5,657 nucleotides of DNA. It comes from Ruminococcaceae bacterium UBA1417 (GTDB taxonomy: Bacteria > Bacillota > Clostridia > Oscillospirales > Acutalibacteraceae). The notes under the pieces are model-generated. The model was not told the origin of the DNA. It did no database searches and worked only from the letters and a program-made list of their open reading frames with translations. The position numbers were made by a program, and so were the translations under genes. This document shows, piece after piece, positions 1 through 5,264 of this stretch (position 1 is its first letter; each line of letters begins with the position of its first letter). Where the stretch lies: NCBI GenBank assembly GCA_002305575.1, contig DBPP01000031.1, positions 40,097 through 45,753 on the forward strand, in the 5' to 3' direction.

Positions 1-364
1 CGTGACCGATGTGGTGGTTGTGGCGACGCGCTATTTTGGCGGGATCCTGCTGGGTGGCGGCGGGCTGGTGCGCGCCTATTCGCATACGGCGTCCATTGCC
101 CTGCAAGCGGCGGGAATTGTCACAATGCGCGAATGCCTGATGCTCGAGGTGGTCTGCGATTACGGGCAGTACGGCCGTGTGGCCGCGCTGGTGCCGGAAT
201 GCGGCGGCGTAGTGGACGACACTGTCTTCGAGGAAAAGGTTACGCTGCGGTTCCATTTGGACCCGCAGGACCGCGCCGGTTTCGACCGAAAACTGGCCGA
301 TGCGACGAATGGACAGGTTTCTGCTGCGGAAACCGGAAAAAAATTTTTTGAATTTCTCGAATAA
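1..364 (+). CDS. yigZ: YigZ/IMPACT-family protein, C-terminal part (5' end outside window)
   Basis: The reading frame is open from base 2 to a TAA at 362-364, giving the last 121 or so residues of a protein that normally has about 200-215. The first GTG (base 2) is an internal valine codon, not a start. The visible part begins in the end of the UPF0029/IMPACT N-terminal domain, shown by the signature VATRYFGG followed by LLGGGGLVRAYS. It then continues into the C-terminal ferredoxin-like domain (DUF1949), running from about ECLMLEVVCDYGQYGR to LADATNGQVSAAE. The bacterial family is widely conserved. Eukaryotic IMPACT modulates Gcn2 signalling, but the biochemical role of bacterial YigZ is not firmly settled. 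The 3' end carries an A7T6 tract (337-349) just before the stop. The gene is separated from the next start by 86 bases, so it may or may not be co-transcribed with the downstream genes. Family identification is secure; function is not. Confidence 0.9.
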   Translation, partial: VTDVVVVATRYFGGILLGGGGLVRAYSHTASIALQAAGIVTMRECLMLEVVCDYGQYGRVAALVPECGGVVDDTVFEEKVTLRFHLDPQDRAGFDRKLADATNGQVSAAETGKKFFEFLE

Positions 365-450
365 AGAAGTAATTTCGCCGTTTGCGGCGTATATCTTATA
401 GTAGAGGCAGAAAATGCCCTACATACGGTATGCGAGAGGCGGGGATACAT
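365..450 (+). other. Intergenic gap with small inverted repeats upstream of the dGTPase-like gene
   Basis: Three short symmetric elements are visible. A CGCCG/CGGCG hairpin with a TTTG loop lies at 376-389, eleven bases after the upstream stop. It is followed by TATATCTTATA rather than a T-run, so it is at best a weak terminator. A GGCA/TGCC hairpin lies at 406-418. A near-perfect 11-base palindrome, CATAC-G-GTATG, lies at 422-432. I see no convincing -35/-10 pair: TATAGT at 397-402 would need TTCGCC at 374-379 as its -35. Transcription of the following genes may therefore come from upstream, or from a promoter I cannot recognise. Bases 434-444 supply the purine-rich ribosome binding region of the next gene. 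Confidence 0.35.
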
Positions 451-1470
451 ATGGACAAGCAGGCATGGACCATTCGCGAAGAAACGCAGCGTATCGAGCG
501 CGAAATTCTTTCTCCTTATGCGGCGCTTTCGGAAAATACGCGCGGCAGAGTGCGGGAAACCGCGGAGTGCCCCATCCGCACGCCATACCAGCGCGACCGC
601 GACAAGGTGATCCACTGCAAGGCGTTTCGCCGCTTAAAGCACAAAACGCAGGTGTTCCTTTCACCGGAAGGCGATCACTACCGCACGCGACTGACGCATA
701 CACTGGAGGTTTCGCAGATTGCGCGGACCATTGCACGGGCGCTTCGGCTCAACGAGGATCTGACGGAGGCAGTGGCGCTCGGGCATGACCTCGGCCATAC
801 GCCGTTCGGACATGCGGGCGAACGCGCCTTGAATGGGCTGATGGCCGACGGCTTCCGCCATTATGAGCAGAGCGTGCGCGTTGTGGAACGTGTGGAAAAC
901 GACGGACGCGGGTTGAACCTCACCTTCGAGGTGCGCGATGGCATTCGCTGCCACACCGTCGGCCGTGAGGCCGTGACTATGGAAGGGCGCATCATCCGCT
1001 GGGCGGATAAAATCGCGTATATGAACCACGATATTGACGACGCGATTCGCGCAGGCGTGATCTGTGAGACGGATATTCCGAAGGACATCACCGCAGTGCT
1101 CGGCGACACGAAGAACAAGCGGATTACGACGATGGTTACCTCGCTGATCCGCAACAGCCAGAGCGGTGTTGTCGGCATGGATGCCGATGTGCTCGCAGCG
1201 TACGACGCGCTGCATACGTTTATGTACGAGGCGGTCTACCTGAACGACTACGCCAAGCGCGAGGAAAAAAAGGTGCCGAACCTGATCGAAAGCCTGTTTG
1301 ATTACTTCGTCCACCATCCCGATCGCCTGCCGGAAAGCATGCAGGTTATCGCGAAGGAGGACGGAAAGGCGCAGGCGGTGTGCGATTATATTGCCGGCAT
1401 GACGGATCGTTTTGCCGTCGATTTGTACAGCAATCTCTTTATCCCGAAAGCCTGGGGTACACCGGTTTGA
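451..1470 (+). CDS. dgt: Deoxyguanosinetriphosphate triphosphohydrolase-like protein (HD domain, type 2)
   Basis: This is a 339-residue cytoplasmic HD-superfamily phosphohydrolase. Family members cleave dGTP, or other dNTPs, to the deoxynucleoside and triphosphate, affecting dNTP pools. The sequence shows the family N-terminus (SPYAALSENTRGR, residues 21-33) and the RTPYQRDRDK and HCKAFRRLKHKTQVF blocks (about 43-69). The metal-binding HD set follows: H83 in RTRLTHTLEVSQIART, H112-D113 in LGHDLGHTPFGHAGE, and a later aspartate block, WADKIAYMNHDIDDAI (184-199). The length of about 340 residues fits the shorter type-2 dGTPase-like proteins rather than the roughly 500-residue E. coli enzyme, so true substrate specificity is uncertain. 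I chose ATG 451 because the conserved N-terminus begins there and GAGAGGCGGGG (434-444) lies just upstream. In-frame alternatives at TTG 382 and ATG 430 lack a good ribosome binding site and would add unconserved residues. dnaG follows after 25 bases, so co-transcription is likely. Confidence 0.92.
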   Translation: MDKQAWTIREETQRIEREILSPYAALSENTRGRVRETAECPIRTPYQRDRDKVIHCKAFRRLKHKTQVFLSPEGDHYRTRLTHTLEVSQIARTIARALRLNEDLTEAVALGHDLGHTPFGHAGERALNGLMADGFRHYEQSVRVVERVENDGRGLNLTFEVRDGIRCHTVGREAVTMEGRIIRWADKIAYMNHDIDDAIRAGVICETDIPKDITAVLGDTKNKRITTMVTSLIRNSQSGVVGMDADVLAAYDALHTFMYEAVYLNDYAKREEKKVPNLIESLFDYFVHHPDRLPESMQVIAKEDGKAQAVCDYIAGMTDRFAVDLYSNLFIPKAWGTPV

Positions 1471-1480
1471 GGGAATTCGG

Positions 1481-1488
1481 AAAGGAGG
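1481..1488 (+). promoter_or_regulatory. Shine-Dalgarno that fixes the TTG start of dnaG
   Basis: AAAGGAGG is the strongest ribosome binding site in the window and sits 7 bases before TTG 1496. It shows that translation begins at that TTG rather than at ATG 1412, which lies inside the upstream gene, or at ATG 1517 downstream. Confidence 0.8.
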
Positions 1489-1495
1489 CGGTGAT

Positions 1496-3268
1496 TTGGC
1501 GCTGCCGGAAGCTTTTATGCAGGAACTCAAATCCCGCTCCGATATTGTGGATATTGTATCCGCGTATGTCAATCTCAAACGGCGCGGGAAAAATATGGTG
1601 GGGCTCTGTCCGTTTCACAACGAAAAGACCCCGTCGTTCAACGTTTATGCGGAAAACGGATCGTTTTACTGCTTCGGCTGCGGTGCGGGCGGCGACGTGA
1701 TCACGTTTATCCGGAAAATTGAAAATCTCGACTATCTGGAAGCGGTCAAATTTCTCGCTCAGCGGGCGGGATTACAGGTGCCCGAGCATGGTGTGGACGA
1801 TTCGATGTCCCGCCTGCGGCAACGCGTGCTGGAAATCAACCGCGAGTCGGCGCGTTTTTTCCACGCGTCACTCTTGAAGCCGGAGGGCAAGCCGGGGCTC
1901 GACTACTTCGCGCGCCGCCGGCTGCCGATGCAGATGATCCGGCATTTCGGTTTGGGCTGGGCGCCGGAGAGCCGCTTTGCGCTCGTCAATCATCTGCGTG
2001 CGAAGGGGTACGCGGAAAGCGAGATGATCCAGGCGAATGTCGCAGTGCAGACGCGCTCCGGGCGCGCCATGGATCGCTTCCACGCCCGTGTGATGTTCCC
2101 AATCATCGATCTGCGCGGCAACGTCGTTGCATTCGGGGGGCGCATTTTGACCGACGAAAAACCAAAGTATATCAATACCTCGGATACCCCGGTTTACCAC
2201 AAGAGCAGCGGCCTGTTTGCAATGAATTTTGCAAAGAACGCCATAGATAACGGCCGGCTGATTCTAGCGGAAGGATATATGGACGTCATTTCGCTGCATA
2301 AGGCCGGATTCCAGAATGCAATCGCTTCGCTGGGCACGGCGCTGACGGCGGAGCAGGCGCGCATCATGGCGCGCTATGCCCGGGAGGTTGTGATCTGCTA
2401 CGATTCCGATGAGGCCGGGCAGAAAGCAGCCCAGCGTGCGATTCCGATTCTGCGCGGGGCCGGATTGCTGGTGCGCGTGATGACTGTGCCCGGCAATAAG
2501 GACCCGGATGAATTTATCAACGCCTATGGCGAAGAAGGGCCGGCGCGTTTTCGCAAGCTCGTGGAGGACTGCGGCAACGATGTCGAATACCGGCTCGACA
2601 AGCTGCGCCGGGGCTTTGATCTGGAAACCAGCGACGGCAAGGTGCAGTACCTGATGGAAGCCGTGAATGTGCTTGCAAAGCTGGACAACGCGATTGAACG
2701 CGACGTGTATGTCGGCAGGCTTTCCGAGGCGTTGGGTGTCGATAAGAGCGCCATCCTCACCCAGGTGCAGCGCAGTGTGCGGCAGGAAAAACGCGCCGCC
2801 GAAAAGCGGCAGCTGCGGGAGACGACGGAGGCGCTTTCCGCGCGGCGGGATGTGGTCAACCCCGATAAGCACAAGCATGTGCGCGTGGCGAACGCGGAGG
2901 AGCGGCTTGTGGCGTGCCTGTTCGCGCACAATGAGCTGGCCGGGATGCTCCGGGAGAAACTCCCGCCGGAAAAGTTTGTTACGGGCTTTAATCGCCGGTT
3001 ATATCAGAGTCTGCTGGGAAAGATTATAAACGGAGAAACGGCAAACGCGCCGGGAATCGGTGATTTTTCGGCGGAATTCACCCCGGACGAGATGGGCCGC
3101 ATAGCCGCGATCCTGCGGGAGAGCAGCGGCACCACGGCGGAGGATGCCGAGCGTTTTGCCCAGATCATTCTGAACGAAGGCGGTCTGTCGGACGCGGAGG
3201 CGATTCGGGAGAGCGACCCGGCACAACTGCAGGCGCAGTTTGAAGCGCTGCGCCGCCAGAAAAAATAA
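1496..3268 (+). CDS. dnaG: DNA primase DnaG
   Basis: This 590-residue primase makes the RNA primers for Okazaki fragments and leading-strand initiation, acting with the DnaB-type replicative helicase. The N-terminal CHC2 zinc-binding domain shows C38-x2-H41 (GLCPFHNEKTPSF) and C59-x2-C62 (FYCFGCGAGGDV). The catalytic core follows, with the RNA-polymerase-basic region FPIIDLRGNVVAFGGRIL (201-218) and the KYINTSDTPVYHKS block (224-237). The Toprim fold has E259 in LAEGYMDV, D303 and D305 in CYDSDEAGQ, and KDPDEF (335-340). The rest, roughly 370-590, contains a charged linker and the helicase-interacting C-terminal domain. The length is close to B. subtilis DnaG (about 600). The start is TTG 1496, giving MALPEAFMQELKSRSDIVDI, which matches the family N-terminus and follows AAAGGAGG. 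A strong ribosome binding site with a weak start codon suggests tuned, modest expression. Its position between the dGTPase-like gene and rpoD is typical of Clostridia. Confidence 0.97.
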   Translation: MALPEAFMQELKSRSDIVDIVSAYVNLKRRGKNMVGLCPFHNEKTPSFNVYAENGSFYCFGCGAGGDVITFIRKIENLDYLEAVKFLAQRAGLQVPEHGVDDSMSRLRQRVLEINRESARFFHASLLKPEGKPGLDYFARRRLPMQMIRHFGLGWAPESRFALVNHLRAKGYAESEMIQANVAVQTRSGRAMDRFHARVMFPIIDLRGNVVAFGGRILTDEKPKYINTSDTPVYHKSSGLFAMNFAKNAIDNGRLILAEGYMDVISLHKAGFQNAIASLGTALTAEQARIMARYAREVVICYDSDEAGQKAAQRAIPILRGAGLLVRVMTVPGNKDPDEFINAYGEEGPARFRKLVEDCGNDVEYRLDKLRRGFDLETSDGKVQYLMEAVNVLAKLDNAIERDVYVGRLSEALGVDKSAILTQVQRSVRQEKRAAEKRQLRETTEALSARRDVVNPDKHKHVRVANAEERLVACLFAHNELAGMLREKLPPEKFVTGFNRRLYQSLLGKIINGETANAPGIGDFSAEFTPDEMGRIAAILRESSGTTAEDAERFAQIILNEGGLSDAEAIRESDPAQLQAQFEALRRQKK

Positions 3269-3303
3269 GACAATCGGCTATACCGAAGGATAAGGGAAAA
3301 TAT

Positions 3304-3311
3304 AGGAAAGG
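3304..3311 (+). promoter_or_regulatory. Ribosome binding site supporting the rpoD start
   Basis: AGGAAAGG lies 7 bases before ATG 3319 and 13 before the second in-frame ATG at 3325, so it favours the first. A TTG at 3313 is in frame but overlaps this region too closely to be used. Confidence 0.6.
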
Positions 3312-3318
3312 TTTGGTA

Positions 3319-4419
3319 ATGACTATGGCAGTACAGGATAAGAAATCCGTCATCCGCGAGTTGATTGAGTTCGGCAAGAGCAAGGGACAGCTCACCACGA
3401 AGGAAATCCTCGACGCGCTTGGCGAATTGGATTTTGACCCGGAGCACATCGATAAATTCTACGATACGCTGGAGAAGCACGGCGTCGAGATCGTCGAGGA
3501 TTTCGGCGACATTCAGATCGACGACGTTGACCTGGCGAAGGTTGCGGGCGATACGACAGATTATGAAAGCGGCATGGGGATGGAAGGCGTTGCAATCGAC
3601 GACCCGGTGAAGGTGTATCTCAAGGAGATCGGCCGTGTCCCGCTTCTGACCTCGGAAGAGGAGATCCAGCTTGCCACGGCCATCAAGGAGGGCAACGAGG
3701 CGGCTAAGAAACGCCTTTCCGAAGCCAACCTGCGCCTCGTCGTGAGCATTGCGAAACGCTATCTCGGGCGTGGCATGCAGTTCCTCGACCTGATTCAGGA
3801 AGGCAATCTCGGTCTGATCAAGGCCGTCGAAAAGTTTGACTACACGAAGGGCTTCAAATTCTCCACCTATGCGACGTGGTGGATCCGCCAGGCCATTACC
3901 CGCGCCATCGCGGATCAGGCGCGCACGATCCGCATCCCGGTGCATATGGTGGAGACGATCAATAAGGTGAAGAAGGTTTCGAGCCAGCTGCTCCACACGA
4001 CGGGCCATGAGCCGACCGCGGACGAAATTTCCGAGGAGCTCGATATGCCGGTCGATAAGGTGCGCGAAATCATGCGCGTGGCACAGGAGCCGGTTTCGCT
4101 CGAGACGCCGATCGGCGAGGAAGAGGACAGCCATCTCGGCGACTTTATCCCGGACGACGATGCGCCCGCCCCGGCGGATGCAGCGTCGCATACGCTGCTG
4201 CGGGAAACGCTGGACGACGTGCTCCATTCCCTGACGCCGCGCGAAGAAAAAGTGCTGCGCTTGCGTTTTGGCCTCGAAGACGGTCGGAGCCGCACGCTGG
4301 AAGAGGTCGGCAAGGAATTCAACGTCACGCGCGAACGCATCCGGCAGATCGAAGCGAAGGCGCTGCGCAAGCTGCGCCATCCGAGCCGCAGCAAGCGGGT
4401 GAAGGATTTTCTGAACTGA
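3319..4419 (+). CDS. rpoD: RNA polymerase primary sigma factor SigA/RpoD
   Basis: This is a 366-residue group-1 sigma-70 factor that directs RNA polymerase to housekeeping promoters (TTGACA/TATAAT). Its length matches the compact Firmicute SigA (about 371) rather than the roughly 613-residue E. coli RpoD with its large non-conserved insert. An acidic region-1.1-like N-terminus covers about 5-75. Region 1.2 starts at DDPVKVYLKEIGRVPLL (about 95-111). Region 2 includes NLRLVVSIAKRYLGRGM, FLDLIQEGNLGLIKAVEKFD and the melting/-10 recognition segment KGFKFSTYATWWIRQAI (177-193). Region 3 runs from about 203, with the acidic linker GEEEDSHLGDFIPDDD near 266-281. Region 4 has the -35-reading helix-turn-helix TLEEVGKEFNVTRERIRQIE (326-345) and ends KRVKDFLN. 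The gap after dnaG is 50 bases with no clear promoter, so the gene probably shares a transcript with dnaG. The downstream Rrf2 gene follows after 19 bases. ATG 3325 is the only serious alternative start. Confidence 0.98.
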   Translation: MTMAVQDKKSVIRELIEFGKSKGQLTTKEILDALGELDFDPEHIDKFYDTLEKHGVEIVEDFGDIQIDDVDLAKVAGDTTDYESGMGMEGVAIDDPVKVYLKEIGRVPLLTSEEEIQLATAIKEGNEAAKKRLSEANLRLVVSIAKRYLGRGMQFLDLIQEGNLGLIKAVEKFDYTKGFKFSTYATWWIRQAITRAIADQARTIRIPVHMVETINKVKKVSSQLLHTTGHEPTADEISEELDMPVDKVREIMRVAQEPVSLETPIGEEEDSHLGDFIPDDDAPAPADAASHTLLRETLDDVLHSLTPREEKVLRLRFGLEDGRSRTLEEVGKEFNVTRERIRQIEAKALRKLRHPSRSKRVKDFLN

Positions 4420-4438
4420 GCCGGAAAGGACGTTTTGT

Positions 4439-4861
4439 ATGCATATGACGCTGGAGGCGGATTACGCAGTGCGGATCGTGGAGTTTCTCGCCATGCATCC
4501 CGAGCGGATCGACGCCAAAACGATATCGGAGAAAACCAACGTGACGCTGCGGTTCACGTTGAAGATCCTGCGCACGCTTGTTTCGGACGGTATTGTCTGC
4601 TCCTATAAGGGGGCGAAGGGCGGCTACAAGCTCGCGCAGCCGCCGCAGGAGATCACGCTGCGGCGTGTGATCGAAGCGGTGGAGGGACCGTACATGCTTT
4701 CCCGCTGTCAGGGGGAGAGTTATAGCTGTCACCGCACGGACTGCCGTCTGCACAGCATATACAGCGAGATTTCCAAGCTTGTGCGCGACCGGCTCGACTC
4801 CTATACGTTCGATTCCATCTGCTCGTGCGACGAGGCCGAGGGACAGGAAAAGGACGTGTAA
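4439..4861 (+). CDS. Rrf2-family transcriptional regulator with IscR-like Cys3/His set
   Basis: This 140-residue protein has the Rrf2 layout. It starts with LEADYAVRIVEFLA, followed by a winged helix-turn-helix (about 25-52, containing TISEKTNVTLRFTLKILRTL). The wing carries the family signature KGAKGGYKLAQP (57-68), and a dimerisation helix covers about 104-121. Rrf2 proteins are cytoplasmic dimeric repressors, and IscR, NsrR and RsrR sense state through an Fe-S cluster. Here C90, C97 and C102 lie in the cluster-binding loop with spacings x6 and x4; IscR has C92, C98, C104 with x5 and x5. H105 follows C102 by three residues, exactly as H107 follows C104 in IscR, so cluster binding is plausible but inferred. 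A further C128-x-C130 pair lies near the C-terminus. GGAAAGGA (4423-4430) sits 8 bases before ATG 4439; ATG 4445 is an alternative. The 19-base gap after rpoD suggests co-transcription. The target genes are unknown. No iscS/iscU or sufBCD neighbour is visible. Confidence 0.92.
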   Translation: MHMTLEADYAVRIVEFLAMHPERIDAKTISEKTNVTLRFTLKILRTLVSDGIVCSYKGAKGGYKLAQPPQEITLRRVIEAVEGPYMLSRCQGESYSCHRTDCRLHSIYSEISKLVRDRLDSYTFDSICSCDEAEGQEKDV

Positions 4862-4922
4862 GGACGACAGACCTATACCAATCCATAGCGGACCGCCGTT
4901 TCGGCGCGTTTGCAAAATAGAG
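4862..4922 (+). other. Short 3' untranslated stretch with minor hairpin
   Basis: Between the Rrf2 stop and the terminator lies a CGCCG/CGGCG hairpin with a TTT loop (4894-4906). It has no T-run after it. It may be chance or a small 3' stem protecting the transcript end. Nothing else is evident here. Confidence 0.3.
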
Positions 4923-4958
4923 AATCCTCCGTACGCAAGGGCGATACGGAGGATTTTT
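4923..4958 (+). terminator. Rho-independent terminator of the dgt-dnaG-rpoD-rrf2 group
   Basis: A perfect 11-bp stem, AATCCTCCGTA (4923-4933) with TACGGAGGATT (4945-4955), is directly followed by T-rich sequence; the T-run 4954-4958 overlaps the stem end. The loop can form three extra pairs (CGC with GCG around AAGG), with one bulged A. This is the clearest non-coding signal in the window. It should end transcription from the upstream genes before the rpoB promoter. Confidence 0.92.
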
Positions 4959-4988
4959 GTATGGATTCGATCGTTATGACTTCCCGTC

Positions 4989-5021
4989 CGGCTGTTGGCA
5001 TCCGGTGCAGCTGCGTTTTTT
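4989..5021 (+). terminator. Possible second, weaker terminator hairpin
   Basis: CGGCTG (4989-4994) can pair with CAGCTG (5008-5013), including one G-U pair, around a 13-base loop. Two bases later comes a run of six T (5016-5021). The stem is short and the loop large, so this may be a back-up terminator behind the strong one or simply chance. It lies upstream of the rpoB promoter and would not affect that transcript. Confidence 0.28.
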
Positions 5022-5054
5022 ATACGGGATACGGAAAAAATCGAGCCAAAACGC

Positions 5055-5083
5055 TTGACAAGCATTACAATATCGTGTACTAT
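5055..5083 (+). promoter_or_regulatory. Sigma-A-type promoter of rpoB
   Basis: A perfect -35 hexamer TTGACA (5055-5060) is followed after 17 bases by TACTAT (5078-5083), which fits the -10 consensus at four of six positions including the key A and final T. Transcription would begin near 5089-5092. TATATT (5081-5086, spacer 20) and a perfect TATAAT (5086-5091, spacer 25) are other -10 candidates in the same AT-rich patch, but their spacing to TTGACA is poor. The surrounding AT-rich DNA contrasts with the GC-rich coding sequence on both sides. The -35 call is firm; the exact -10 is less certain. Confidence 0.7.
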
Positions 5084-5094
5084 ATTATAATGTA
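5066..5094. repeat. Imperfect 29-base palindrome over the rpoB promoter, candidate operator
   Basis: The segment begins TACA-A-TAT and ends ATA-A-TGTA. Ten of the 14 symmetric base pairs match around the central C5080, and seven of the eight outer pairs match. It covers the spacer and the -10 region, where a bound dimeric regulator would block RNA polymerase. AT-rich promoter DNA often contains chance symmetry, so this is only a candidate. Whether the adjacent Rrf2 protein or any other regulator binds it cannot be read from the sequence. Confidence 0.3.
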
Positions 5095-5264
5095 TCATCA
5101 TGGATAGATATGCGGTTTCGACGCTGTGCGTATTATACCACATCATCCGCTGAGAATCAAGCATAATCTGAAATTTCCACATGAACGGATATTTTTTTCG
5201 GTGTTTTTAAGCGAAATTGCCTTAGGAGCACGGTATAAAATCTATGAATGGAGTGGTTGAGTCA
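5095..5264 (+). other. rpoB 5' leader
   Basis: About 150-175 untranslated bases separate the predicted transcription start from the rpoB start codon. The leader is AT-richer than the genes. It has two T-tracts, T7 at 5192-5198 and T5 at 5204-5208. ATCCG (5145-5149) can pair with CGGAT (5186-5190) just before the T7 run, while GCGG (5112-5115) can pair with CCGC (5147-5150), so the two pairings exclude each other. Both stems are only 4-5 bp, so an attenuator is speculative. An AGGAG at 5224-5228 lies 15 bases before ATG 5244, and GGAG at 5250-5253 lies 11 bases before ATG 5265. No riboswitch or ribosomal-protein leader was recognised. Confidence 0.4.

Noticed and set aside
397..402. TATAGT as the -10 of a promoter for the dGTPase-like gene
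   Set aside because: The matching -35 position holds TTCGCC, only a partial fit, and nothing else supports it.
382..450. Extended N-terminus of the dGTPase-like protein from TTG 382 or ATG 430
   Set aside because: The extra residues do not resemble the family, no good Shine-Dalgarno precedes them, and the conserved sequence starts at ATG 451.
1412..1495. Extended N-terminus of DnaG from ATG 1412
   Set aside because: It would overlap the upstream gene by 59 bases. The strong AAAGGAGG and the family N-terminus both point to TTG 1496.
661..1578. A 305-codon - strand frame opposite the dGTPase-like gene
   Set aside because: No recognisable domain, complete overlap with a conserved HD-domain gene, and no convincing ribosome binding context.
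2264..2929. A 221-codon - strand frame opposite dnaG
   Set aside because: Antisense of the Toprim and linker region, with no recognisable features.
3004..4380. A 458-codon open frame on the - strand opposite rpoD and the end of dnaG
   Set aside because: It lies opposite two fully recognisable essential genes, has no family motif, and is rich in residues expected from the antisense of GC-biased codons. Long antisense frames of this sort are common in GC-rich DNA.
4910..5107. Small + strand frames (4779-4979 and 4910-5107) after the Rrf2 gene
   Set aside because: They run through the terminator stem and the rpoB promoter, and lack a proper ribosome binding site. They are better explained as non-coding DNA.
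4325..5182. A 285-codon - strand frame spanning the Rrf2 gene, the terminator and the rpoB promoter
   Set aside because: It crosses a strong terminator and a promoter, is antisense to a recognisable regulator, and its protein has no domain that I recognise.
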